Positions 10,744-20,381 of a stretch of DNA of 64,000 nt are shown one piece after another. Position numbers and translations under genes: made by a program. Under the pieces are notes generated by a model, which saw only the letters and a list, made by a program, of their open reading frames with translations, made no database searches and was not told the DNA's origin. Within the stretch, counting starts at the first letter, position 1, and every line of letters begins with the position of its first letter. This DNA is from Streptomyces cyanogenus. Lineage in GTDB: Bacteria; Actinomycetota; Actinomycetes; Streptomycetales; Streptomycetaceae. The DNA is taken from NCBI RefSeq assembly GCF_017526105.1, contig NZ_CP071839.1, positions 7,540,001-7,604,000 of the forward strand, written 5' to 3'.

Positions 10744-10880
10744 GGGGTGGAGCGGAGGGCGGTGCGGGGTGCTCCGGGGTGGAGCGGAGAGCGGTGCGGG
10801 GTGGAGCCGAGGGGCCGGCTGTGCGTTCCGTGGCCGGAGCGCAGGGCCGTGCGGGCCGTTCAGGGGCGTTCAGGGGCGGG
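10744..10880. repeat. Short degenerate tandem repeats between two minus-strand genes
   Basis: GGGTGGAGCGGAGGGCGGTG at 10744 recurs with one change at 10777, a 33-base period. The decamer GTTCAGGGGC is doubled at 10859-10878, ending over the stop of the downstream-facing minus-strand gene, with a related GTTCAGGGGG near 10738. This is a smaller member of the 3'-end repeat arrays seen elsewhere in the window. Confidence 0.6.
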
Positions 10881-11856
10881 AGCCGTCCGCGGCGGCCCGA
10901 CAGCGGTCCCGGGCCTGTACGAAGACCTCCACGGCCCGGTCCCGGTCCGCGGTGCGGTACATCCAGGGCGGGGGCGTGAAGTAGGGGCCGATCGCCTCGA
11001 ACACCCGGGCCGCCTCCGGGAACTGGAGGGAGCCCCACAGGGCGTGCGCCAGGTGGTTGAGGTCCGGCAGCGCGCGCTCGCCGGGGGGCGTCCGCTCGAA
11101 CCAGGAGTCCAGCGCGCGCCGCGCCTCACGGGCTGCCTCCTCCACCACCCAGTGCAGGTCCAGCGCCGCGTCGTGCCCGCTGTCCCGGCGGTAGCGCTCG
11201 ACCCGGACGTACAGCGGCAGCAGGTGCAGCGCGGAACCGGGCGGGGCCTGGCCGGCGACCCACTGCGCGTACCCGGAGGCCTCCGCGAGCCGGCCCGAAC
11301 CGCCGCGCACGTAGAGGAACTGCAGCATCCGGTGGTGGGCCTCGCGGTTGAACGGGTCACGCCTGCCGGCCTCCGCCAGCAGCCCCCAGGGGCCGGGCGG
11401 CAGCATCGGCTCCGGCGCGGCGGCCCGGTGCTCCTCCCACCGCTGCTCCGGGTCGAGCTGGGCCAGCGCCAGCAGACACACCCACGGCACCGGGTCCTGC
11501 GGGGCGGCCTGGGTGGCCGACTGCGCCGCGTCCCACGCCTCGATCCACAACTCGTGGGTACGGCGGTGCCGTTCTCGCCGGGCCCGCAGGGCGCGCTCCA
11601 CGCCGACCCGGGCGTGCATCACCACCGCATGGGTGCTGTCCGGCTCCTCGGCGAGCCAGGCCCGCACCACGTCGGTGCCGGCCGCGGCCGCCGCCAGGAC
11701 CTGGGTGCGCTGGGTCCACTGCCACCACTCGGTGGTCTCCGCGAGCAGGGTGCGCATGGCCATCCAGCGGCCGGTGCGCAGGTCCTGCAGGGCGGCGCGC
11801 AGCGCGTGGTCGGGCCCGGCGGGGTCGTAGGTGGGGCGGGCTCCGTCTCTGGCCAT
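10870..11856 (-). CDS. Hypothetical protein rich in helical repeats
   Basis: I do not recognise a named family for this 328-aa protein. It is cytosolic, has many tryptophans (TEWWQWTQRTQ, LHWVVEEAAREARR), and is almost entirely helical. Segments such as LRAALQDLRTGRWMAMRTLL and PWVCLLALAQLDPEQRW resemble degenerate TPR-like pairs. The ATG at 11856 lacks a strong ribosome site. The frame stays open upstream to 12000, but that extension is probably promoter DNA shared with the divergent kinase gene. A scaffold or regulatory role is possible but unsupported. Confidence 0.65.
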   Translation of the reverse strand: MARDGARPTYDPAGPDHALRAALQDLRTGRWMAMRTLLAETTEWWQWTQRTQVLAAAAAGTDVVRAWLAEEPDSTHAVVMHARVGVERALRARRERHRRTHELWIEAWDAAQSATQAAPQDPVPWVCLLALAQLDPEQRWEEHRAAAPEPMLPPGPWGLLAEAGRRDPFNREAHHRMLQFLYVRGGSGRLAEASGYAQWVAGQAPPGSALHLLPLYVRVERYRRDSGHDAALDLHWVVEEAAREARRALDSWFERTPPGERALPDLNHLAHALWGSLQFPEAARVFEAIGPYFTPPPWMYRTADRDRAVEVFVQARDRCRAAADGSRP

Positions 11857-11995
11857 CAGCGGGCCCCCGGCCACTGGCGCACGGGCGAGGTGGCGGGGTG
11901 ACGTTGCAACAGCCCTCCCCTGGGCGGTGATGTGGTGACTCGTGTGGTCGGCGGTCACTATAGAGGCGCACGTTCCGCCGTACCATTGTTGCCAA

Positions 11996-12022
11996 GTCAA
12001 CTACCCGGTAAGGCGAGTTGAC
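11996..12022. promoter_or_regulatory. Inverted repeat in the divergent promoter region upstream of the FGGY kinase
   Basis: GTCAACT (11996-12002) and AGTTGAC (12016-12022) form a perfect dyad with a 13-base spacer, about 83 bases before the kinase ATG. It lies in the 248-bp gap between divergent genes, where an operator would be expected. The right arm overlaps a TTGAC that could be part of a -35 box. No regulator gene is adjacent, so the binding protein is unknown. Confidence 0.4.
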
Positions 12023-12104
12023 GTGGAAGGCAGCCCTTGACGCCGGGGCCGGGGCGGCGGCAGGCTGGCGCGGTGATCTTCACGGCTGGAGCGGAGGACG
12101 CGCG

Positions 12105-13531
<1,427 letters not shown>

Positions 13532-13535
<4 letters not shown>

Positions 13536-14932
13536 CGGTCACCGCGGACGGTCCGCTGCCCCCGACGCCGTACGACGTGGCGATCGTCGGCGCCGGTGTC
13601 GTCGGCTGCGCCGTCGCCCGGGAACTGGCCCGCCACCCCCGCCTGCGCGTCGCCCTGCTCGACGCCCAGGACGACGTCGGACAGGGCACCTCCAAGGCCA
13701 ACACCGCGATCCTGCACACGGGTTTCGACGCCACCCCCGGCACCCTGGAGGCCCGGCTGGTCCGCGAGGGCTACGCGCGCCTCGGCGCCTACGCGGACGA
13801 CACCGGCATCCCCGTCGAACGGGTCGGCGCACTGCTGGTCGCCTGGGACGAGGAGCAGCGCGCCGCGCTGCCCCGGCTGGCCGAGAAGGCCGAGCGCAAC
13901 GCGTACCCCGACACCGCCCTGCTGGGCCCCGAGGAGCTGTACGCCCGCGAGCCGCACCTGGGCCCCGGCGCGCTCGGCGCGCTGCACGTCCCCGGCGAGA
14001 GCATCATCTGCCCCTGGACGACGACCCTCGCCTACGCCACCCAGGCGGTCCGTGCCGGAGTGGACCTGCACCTGAACACCGCCGTGCGCGCGGCACGCCG
14101 GTCCGGCGGGCATCTGCTGACCACCAGCCGGGGCACCCTGCGCGCCCGCCACCTGGTCAACGCGGCCGGGCTGCACGCCGACACCCTGGACCGCGCCCTC
14201 GGCCACGAGGACTTCACCGTGACCCCGCGGCGCGGCCAGCTCCTGGTCTACGACAAGCTCGCCCGCCCGCTCGTCCGGCACATCCTGCTGCCCGTGCCGA
14301 CCGCCCTCGGCAAGGGCGTCCTGGTCGCCCCCACCGTCTACGGCAACGTCCTGCTCGGCCCCACCGCCGAGGACCTGCACGACAAGCGGGCCACCGGCTC
14401 CACCGCCGACGGGACGGCCGCGCTGCGGGAGCAGGGCCGGCGCATCCTGCCCGCCCTGCCGGAGGAGGAGGTCACCGCCGTCTACGCCGGGCTGCGCGCG
14501 GCCACCGGGCAGGAGGACTACCGGATCACCGCGCACCCCGGGCAGGCGTACGTCACCGTCGGCGGCATCCGCTCCACCGGCCTGACCGCGTCCCTGGCCA
14601 TCGCCGCCCACGTCACTGGTCTGCTGGCGGAGAACGGCCTCGACCCGGGCCCGGTCCGGGAGCCGGAGCCGCTGACCATGCCCAACCTCGGCGAGGCCTC
14701 CCCGCGCCCCTACCAGCGGGCCGACCTCATCGCCGCCGACCCCGAGTACGGCACCCTCGTCTGCCACTGCGAGCGGGTGTCCCGCGGGGAGATCCGCGAC
14801 GCCCTCGCCAGTACGGTCCCGCCCCGCACCCTCGACGGCCTCCGCCGCCGCACCCGCGCCCGGGCCGGCCGCTGCCAGGGGTTCTACTGCGGGGCCGTGG
14901 TCCGCGACCTGTTCGAGAGGGGGCGGGCGTGA
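13532..14932 (+). CDS. FAD-dependent dehydrogenase with C-terminal BFD-type [2Fe-2S] domain (GlpA-like)
   Basis: This 466-aa flavoprotein has an N-terminal dinucleotide-binding motif (VAIVGAGVVGCAVARELA, near residue 12). A DAO oxidase fold follows (ILHTGFDATPGTLEARLV, TPRRGQLLVYDK, IRSTGLTASLAIAAHV). The C-terminal bacterioferritin-ferredoxin-like domain contains CHC and later CQGFYC, four cysteines for an iron-sulfur cluster. This layout matches GlpA-type anaerobic glycerol-3-phosphate dehydrogenase subunits, so it probably oxidises glycerol-3-phosphate or a related hydroxy acid and passes electrons to the neighbouring flavoprotein. The start GTG overlaps the kinase stop. The last codons and stop are duplicated in a 55-bp tandem array just downstream. 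Confidence 0.87.
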
Positions 14933-15120
14933 CGGTGAAGCGGGCGGGGTCGCGGTCCGTGACCTGTTCGCGAGGGGCCGCCGTGACGGGTGAAGCGGCG
15001 AGGTCGCGCTCTGCGATCTGTTCGAGAAAGGGCGGGCATGACGGGTGAAGCTCGCGGGGTCGCGGTCCGCGACCTGTTCCAGAGGGGCCGGAGGTGACGG
15101 GCCAAGCGGTGGTCCCGCGC
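14901..15120. repeat. Four-copy 55-bp tandem repeat containing a gene end
   Basis: Copies start at 14901, 14956, 15010 and 15066, each beginning with a variant of TCCGCGACCTGTTCGAGAGG and continuing through a TGACGG...TGAAGC segment. The first copy is the genuine 3' end of the GlpA-like gene with its stop. The next two repeat the last eleven or so codons and a stop codon in non-coding DNA, and the last runs into the ribosome site and start of the following oxidoreductase gene. The array thus separates two genes that probably were once adjacent. Confidence 0.88.
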
Positions 15121-16338
15121 CGGGTCGACGTCCTCGTCGTCGGTGCGGGTCCCGCCGGGCTCGCCGCCGCCGCGCGGCTGGCCGCCGCCGGCGCCGGACG
15201 CGTGGAGGTGCTGGAGCGGGAGGCGCAGCCCGGCGGGGTGCCCCGGCACTGCGCGCACGGGGGCTTCGGCACCTGGACCCGTCCGCTCACCGGACCCCGC
15301 TACGCCCGCCTGCTCACGGAGGCCGCCGAGCGGGCCGGCGCCACGCTCCGCACCGGCGTGACGGCGCTGGACTGGGCGCCGACGGGTCCCGTGCTCACCA
15401 CCGTCGGGCCCGGCGGCCCGGAGACCGTCGAGGCACGGGCGGTCGTGCTCGCCACCGGCGCCCGCGAACGCCCGCGCGCCGCACGGCTGGTGCCCGGCAC
15501 CCGCCCCGCCGGTGTCTGCACCACCGGCGAACTCCAGCAGGCGGTCCACCTGTTCGGGCAGCACATCGGCACCCGCGCGGTCGTCGCCGGCGCGGCGGAC
15601 GTCTCCTACGCGGCGGCGGCCACCGTCCGCACGGCCGGCGCCGAGGTCGTCGCCCTGGTCACGGAGCACCCGCGCGCCCAGGCCGGCAGGGCCCGCGCCG
15701 GGGCGGCCCGGCTGGGCCACGGCATCCCGCTGCTGACCGACACCACGATCACCGAACTCGTCGGCCACGGCCGGCTGTCCGGCGTCCGCGTCCGCCACCG
15801 GGACGGCCGGACGGCCGTACTGCCCTGTGACACCGTGGTGTTCACCGGCGACTTCGTCCCCGAACACGAACTGGCCCGGCGCGGCGGCCTCACCCTGGAC
15901 CCGGGCACCCGCGGTCCCGCCGTCGGCGCCACCCCGCACACCTCGCGCCCCGGTGTCTTCGCCGCCGGCAACCTGCTGCACGCCGTGGAGCCCGCCGGCA
16001 CCGCGGTCCGCGAGGGCGCCCGCGCGGCCGGCGCCGTCCTGGACTTCCTGGCGGGTACGCCCTGGCCGGAACCGGGCGTGCCCGTGGTCGTCGAGCCGCC
16101 GCTGCGCTGGATCGCCCCGAACCGCGTCACCCCCGGCGCCGTACCCGCCCGTCACGTCCTGCGCACCGGCGTCCCGCTGCCCCGCCCGGTCCTGTACGTC
16201 CACCAGGACGGGCGCCTCCTGCACCGCCAACGGCTCACCGCCGGCACCGCGTTGCCCGAGCGCACCCTGACCCTCGCCGCCCGCTGGCACGACCGCGTCG
16301 ATCCCGACGGCGGGCCGGTGCGGGTGAGCACCGGCTGA
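15094..16338 (+). CDS. NAD(P)/FAD-dependent oxidoreductase (pyridine nucleotide-disulfide type)
   Basis: The 414-aa protein has two nucleotide-binding folds. The FAD site is VLVVGAGPAGLAAAARLAAA near residue 13. A second site is less canonical (AVVAGAADVSYAAAATVRTA near residue 165), and FAAGNLLHAVEPAGTAVREG is the C-terminal FAD contact. In operons with FGGY kinase and GlpA-BFD proteins, such an enzyme is thought to accept electrons from GlpA and reduce NAD(P)+ or another carrier. The small DUF1667 partner seen in some such operons is not found here. The GTG at 15094 lies six bases after AGAGGGG, inside the last repeat unit. Confidence 0.83.
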   Translation: MTGQAVVPRRVDVLVVGAGPAGLAAAARLAAAGAGRVEVLEREAQPGGVPRHCAHGGFGTWTRPLTGPRYARLLTEAAERAGATLRTGVTALDWAPTGPVLTTVGPGGPETVEARAVVLATGARERPRAARLVPGTRPAGVCTTGELQQAVHLFGQHIGTRAVVAGAADVSYAAAATVRTAGAEVVALVTEHPRAQAGRARAGAARLGHGIPLLTDTTITELVGHGRLSGVRVRHRDGRTAVLPCDTVVFTGDFVPEHELARRGGLTLDPGTRGPAVGATPHTSRPGVFAAGNLLHAVEPAGTAVREGARAAGAVLDFLAGTPWPEPGVPVVVEPPLRWIAPNRVTPGAVPARHVLRTGVPLPRPVLYVHQDGRLLHRQRLTAGTALPERTLTLAARWHDRVDPDGGPVRVSTG

Positions 16339-16442
16339 GCGGGCGTCGTCAGTGCCGTGTGCGACGGTGCGCCCGGTGCCGGACATCGACTGCGCGCCGG
16401 CCGCCTTCCCGGTCTGCGCCGGGCCGCCGGAGCGGCAGCGGA

Positions 16443-17207
16443 TCAGGGCGTGCCGAACGAGCCGTGCCGCCCGGCCCCCGAGGCGAACCGGGCGGCGCCC
16501 TCCGCGCTCTCCGGCAGCACACCCGCGCCGTGCCGGAGTTCGCCGAGCAGCGCCGTCGGCTCGTCCAGGCCTTCCTGGTCCAGGACCGAGGCGCGATCGC
16601 TGCGCAGGCAGGCCTGCGGGAAGCGGGCGATGGCCGCCGCGAGGGCCTCGGCCTCGGCGCGCGCCCGTCCGGCCGGGACCAGGCGGTTCGCGAGCCCCAT
16701 CTCGTAGGCCTCGCGGGCCGGGACCGGGCGGCCGGTGAGGATCAGGTCCAGGGCCCGGCCGGTGCCGATCAGCCGGGGCAGCCGTACCGTGCCGCCGTCG
16801 ATCAGGGGCACGCCCCAGCGACGGCAGAACACCCCGAACACCGCGTCCTCCTCCGCGACCCGCAGATCGCACCACAGGGCGAGTTCGAGGCCGCCCGCGA
16901 CCGCGTGCCCGGACACCGCCGCGATCACCGGCTTGGACAGCCGCATCCGGGTCGGACCCATCGGCCCGTCGCCGTCCTCCGCCACCCGGTTGCCGCGCTC
17001 CGTGCCGATCGCCTTCAGGTCCGCGCCCGCGCAGAAGGTGCCGCCCTCGCCCCACAGCACCGCCACCCGGGCGGTGTCGTCCGCCTCGAACGCCCGGAAC
17101 GCGGCGGCGAGTTCGGCGGCCGTGGGACCGTCCACCGCGTTACGGGCCTCCGGCCGGGACAGGACGACCGTGGTGACGTGCTCCTGCCGTTCGATCCGCA
17201 CCGGCAT
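16443..17207 (-). CDS. Enoyl-CoA hydratase/isomerase (crotonase) family protein
   Basis: The 254-aa protein carries crotonase-fold signatures. VVLSRPEARNAVDGPTA is at the N-terminus, the oxyanion-hole segment is FCAGADLKA, and the second is AVSGHAVAGGLELALWCDLR. The active-site stretch FGVFCRRWGVPLIDGGTVRL has Asp where many hydratases have a catalytic Glu. It probably hydrates or isomerises an acyl-CoA. The ATG at 17207 has a strong AAGGAGG site. It is convergent with the FAD oxidoreductase gene and followed by no clear partner, so its pathway is unclear. Confidence 0.88.
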   Translation of the reverse strand: MPVRIERQEHVTTVVLSRPEARNAVDGPTAAELAAAFRAFEADDTARVAVLWGEGGTFCAGADLKAIGTERGNRVAEDGDGPMGPTRMRLSKPVIAAVSGHAVAGGLELALWCDLRVAEEDAVFGVFCRRWGVPLIDGGTVRLPRLIGTGRALDLILTGRPVPAREAYEMGLANRLVPAGRARAEAEALAAAIARFPQACLRSDRASVLDQEGLDEPTALLGELRHGAGVLPESAEGAARFASGAGRHGSFGTP

Positions 17208-17370
17208 GCGGCAGCCTCCTTCATCGGCCCCGGTGTCCGGGGCGGGACGGTGATCCGTCCGTAGCCTGGCAGTCGCGCCCCGGGTCGGGGGACGACCGTG
17301 GGCATGATCTGTGGAGCCGGCCCCGGAGGCGTCGCCGAGGCCGGACGCCCGGCGCGCGGCTCCCCGGGCG

Positions 17371-18891
17371 TCAGGCGGTCAGGTGGGTCACCACCGAGCG
17401 CATGGCCCGGCGCAGGGCGGGGACGGTCTCCTCGGGCGCGTCGACGGTCTCGAAGCCGTGGTGGCCGTTCGGGACGTCGACCAGTTCCAGGTGCGCCCCG
17501 CAGCCCTCCGCCGCGCTCACGAACGCCTCCACGGTGGCGGCCACCTCGGGTGTCTCCCGTCCCGCACGGAGGAGGACGACGGGCAGGGCACCCGCGTGCG
17601 CGACCGCCCGGTCCGGACGGAACCGGCTGCCGGTCAGCCCCCAGTTGGGCAGCGGCGCCAGGACCGGATAGGAGGCGGCCAGGCAGCGCAGCCAGACCGG
17701 GGGCTTCTCCAGCCAGTCCGCGGCGAGCAGGCCGCCGCCGGAGAAGAACCACAGGGCGACCCGGTCGGCGTCCACGCGGGGATCTGCCCGCACCAGCTCC
17801 ACCGCGGCGGTGACGTCCGCGGCGGCGCGCTCGTAGTCGGCGACGTCGTGCAGCCGGTGGTCGAAGGTCACGCCGACCATGCCCTCGGCCGCCGCCATGC
17901 GGGCGTACCCCACCAGGGTCGGCCAGTCGCGCGGTGTCGGCCGGGCTCCGGCGGGGACGGGGCCGCCGTGCACGAGGACCACGGCCGGTCGCGGGCCTTC
18001 GGCGGCGGGGACGTGGAAGTCGACGTGTCCCTTGCGGTCCCGGGGCGGCTCGGGCACGTCGAGCGGGAACGGGCGCAGATGGGCGGGCGGTTCGTCGGCG
18101 CCGGCCGGTCGCAGGCGGCGTCCCCCGCCGGCCGCGGCGCGCCGCAGGACGTCCGCCAGTTCGGCGGGACAGGACAGCATCGGCCAGTGCCCGGTGAGCA
18201 GTTCGAAGAAGGTGACCTGGGGGCCGGTCAGGGCCGCCAGCCCGGGGTCGCCGAAGTCGACGAGCCGTTGCAGCATGTCGACGCTGACACCGTTACGGGT
18301 GCACAGGATGCCGGTGACGGGCACGGCGGCCACCGCTCCGGTCAGCCGCAGCGGCTGGAGCAGGGTGCCCAGCGGCTGCGGCGCGGCGAGGGCGGTGAGC
18401 CGGTCCAGCGCCGCGTCGGAGAGGCCGGCCGTACTGCCCCAGCGCTGCCACTCGTCACGAGCCGGCGGCGCCAACGCGTCTTCGCCGTCCCCGCGTTGCG
18501 CCTGTTCGGCCAGCCGCGCGCGCAGGGCCTGGTCCGGTACGGCGGCCAGGGCCGGGACGCCGTTCCGCGGCATCCCGGCGTCCAGGTACACCACCCGGGC
18601 GACGCGCTGTGCCCGCCGGTCGACGGCACCGAGCACCGGGTGGATGCCGTAGTCGTGGCCGACGAGCACGATCTCCCGGCCGGACGCCGCGTCCACCGCG
18701 TCGATCGCCGCGGTCACGTCCGCGATGTGCGTCTCCAGATCCACGTCGGCCGGCGGGGCGGGACGGCCCGCGTCGACTCCGGTGAGCCGGACCGGGTGCA
18801 CCTCGCTGCCCGCCGCGGTCAGCAGCGCGGCGGTCTCCTGCCACACCTGGGCGCCGGTGAACACGCCCCCCACCATGATGAACACGGTCAT
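17371..18891 (-). CDS. Fusion of two alpha/beta-hydrolase domains
   Basis: The 506-aa protein contains two alpha/beta-hydrolase folds in series. The first, about residues 1-235, starts FIMVGGVFTGAQVWQETA and has VLVGHDYGIH at the nucleophile elbow, with Asp in place of the usual Ser, as in dehalogenases and epoxide hydrolases. TGHWPMLSCPAELADVL supplies a C-terminal His. The second, about residues 285-500, has AVVLVHGGP, the elbow WFFSGGGLLAADW with Ser, and VPNGHHGFETVD with a His, resembling dienelactone-hydrolase/BD-FAE enzymes. The ATG at 18891 follows CGAGGAGAGGG; an in-frame start 11 codons upstream has no ribosome site. It is divergent from a MerR-type regulator that may control it. 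Confidence 0.82.
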   Translation of the reverse strand: MTVFIMVGGVFTGAQVWQETAALLTAAGSEVHPVRLTGVDAGRPAPPADVDLETHIADVTAAIDAVDAASGREIVLVGHDYGIHPVLGAVDRRAQRVARVVYLDAGMPRNGVPALAAVPDQALRARLAEQAQRGDGEDALAPPARDEWQRWGSTAGLSDAALDRLTALAAPQPLGTLLQPLRLTGAVAAVPVTGILCTRNGVSVDMLQRLVDFGDPGLAALTGPQVTFFELLTGHWPMLSCPAELADVLRRAAAGGGRRLRPAGADEPPAHLRPFPLDVPEPPRDRKGHVDFHVPAAEGPRPAVVLVHGGPVPAGARPTPRDWPTLVGYARMAAAEGMVGVTFDHRLHDVADYERAAADVTAAVELVRADPRVDADRVALWFFSGGGLLAADWLEKPPVWLRCLAASYPVLAPLPNWGLTGSRFRPDRAVAHAGALPVVLLRAGRETPEVAATVEAFVSAAEGCGAHLELVDVPNGHHGFETVDAPEETVPALRRAMRSVVTHLTA

Positions 18892-19015
18892 GGCCCTCTC
18901 CTCGGGTCCGTCGCATGACGTCACGCCGGTCGCGTACGCCGTGGCCGGCGGAACCGGGAGCCTTCGCCCGGCCCGCGCGCCGGTACCGTAGGAACTCCCC
19001 CGGAGGGAGGTTCAA

Positions 19016-19960
19016 CTGTCCACGTCGCACGAGGTCCTGTGGAGCATCGGTGAACTCGCCGAGCGCGCGGGTGCCACCGTGAAATCCGTCCGTTTCTATT
19101 CCGACCGGGGTCTGCTGCCCGAGGCCTCCCGCAGCGGCGGCGGGCACCGCCGGTACGGCCCCGAGGCACTGGAGCGACTGCGGCTGATCCGCTCCCTGCG
19201 CGCCCTCGACCTGCCGCTGCCCGAGGTGCGCCGGGTTCTCCAGGACGAGGGCGTGGCGGGCCGTGTGCTGGAGGGCGTCGTCGCGGGGCGCCTGCGCGAG
19301 CTGGGCAGTGAGCTGAGGACGTTGCGCTGGCGGGAGGCGGCGCTGCGGCTGGTCGGGGAGTGCCCGCCCGCGGAGCGGGCCGAACGGCTCCGGCTGATCG
19401 GCACGGTGAGCATGCCGCCGAGCACGGCACCGCTGGCCCGGTTCTGGCGTGCCTGGCTGCCGGCGCGGATGCCGGCCCGGGCGACGGCGGCGTTCCTGGA
19501 GGTGGCCGTTCCGCAGCCTCCCGAGGAGCCGGACCCGGCGCAGGTGCTGGCCTTCGCCCGCCTGCACGCGATGACGACGGCTCCCTGCCCGGGTACCCCG
19601 CAGCCCCGGCCCGAGGTGCACCGGGTGGCCGGGGCCCGCGGCGCGGCCGTGCTGTACGAGGGTCTCGCCGAGGCCTACGAGCTGGCGGGCCCGCAGCTGC
19701 GCCGAGCACGGGATCCGCACCCGGGTGAGGCGCTGGACGCCTACGTGGCGGCGTACGCGAGCGCCTTCGGCAGCCGGGACACCCGGGAGTTCCGCCGCCT
19801 GCTGGCCCCGCGGCTCGCGGCCGAGCCGCGTCTGGACCGCTACTGGGAACTGACGGCCGCGGTGCTCACACCGCCGGGCAGCCGTCCGGAACCGACCCCG
19901 GGCACCGCGGACGACTGGCTGCGCGCGGCACTGGAGCGGGACAACGCAGGGGCGGCGTGA
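19016..19960 (+). CDS. MerR family transcriptional regulator with apparent CTG start
   Basis: This 314-aa protein begins with a MerR winged-helix DNA-binding domain: WSIGELAERAGATVKSVRFY, then SDRGLLPEASRS and RRYGPEALERLRLIRSLRAL, and a helical dimerisation region. The C-terminal 200 residues are a helical effector region I cannot assign. There is no cysteine cluster, so it is not SoxR. The first in-frame GTG (19079) would cut away half of the helix-turn-helix. The frame is open only back to 18992 and the only start-like codon there is CTG at 19016, placed five bases after GGAGGGAGG. It is divergent from the twin-hydrolase gene across 124 bp, the usual arrangement for a MerR regulator and its target. 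Confidence 0.8.
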   Translation: MSTSHEVLWSIGELAERAGATVKSVRFYSDRGLLPEASRSGGGHRRYGPEALERLRLIRSLRALDLPLPEVRRVLQDEGVAGRVLEGVVAGRLRELGSELRTLRWREAALRLVGECPPAERAERLRLIGTVSMPPSTAPLARFWRAWLPARMPARATAAFLEVAVPQPPEEPDPAQVLAFARLHAMTTAPCPGTPQPRPEVHRVAGARGAAVLYEGLAEAYELAGPQLRRARDPHPGEALDAYVAAYASAFGSRDTREFRRLLAPRLAAEPRLDRYWELTAAVLTPPGSRPEPTPGTADDWLRAALERDNAGAA

Positions 19961-20294
19961 CGTGAGGGGAGGCGGCCGGGGGTGCCGGGAGCCGGTGGGG
20001 TGGGCTGCGGGTATTCGGGGAGCGGGAGGACAGGGGGCGGTGTGACGCGCGGGGGAGCATCCGGAGGCGGCGGAGCCGGTTGGGGTGACCGTACGCGCAT
20101 CAGCGAGCCGGACAGCGCAGGGGCGGCGTGAGGGGAGGCGGCCGGGGGTGCCGGGAGCCGGGGGTGAGCGCGCGCGTATCAAGGGAGCGGGAGGACGGGG
20201 GGCGGTGTGACGCGCGGGGAGGCGGCCGGAGGCGCCGGGACCGGTTGGGTGACCGTACGCGCATCAGTGAGCCGGACAGCGCAGGGGCGGCGTG
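19939..20294. repeat. Hierarchical tandem repeat downstream of the MerR-type gene
   Basis: GGACAACGCAGGGGCGGCGT with its TGA stop, the last codons of the regulator gene, begins at 19939. It recurs with one base change at 20110 and again at 20274, giving units of about 171 and 164 bp. Within each unit a shorter motif (GGGAGGCGGCCGGGGGTGCC and variants) appears twice at about 83-bp spacing. The array fills most of the 421-bp gap before the convergent membrane-protein gene; no gene is seen in it. Confidence 0.85.
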
Positions 20295-20381
20295 ACGCGC
20301 GCGAAGGAGCCGAAGATCCTGCGGCCGGGGTGGGCGTGCGGGTGCCCTTCCGTGCGGCGCCCGGCGGTGCGGTCGCGGCGG

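Noticed and set aside
19016..19960. The MerR-type gene as soxR, the regulator of the SoxR-box promoter at 21400
   Set aside because: It lacks the CxxCxC cysteine cluster that binds the SoxR iron-sulfur centre and has a much longer effector region.
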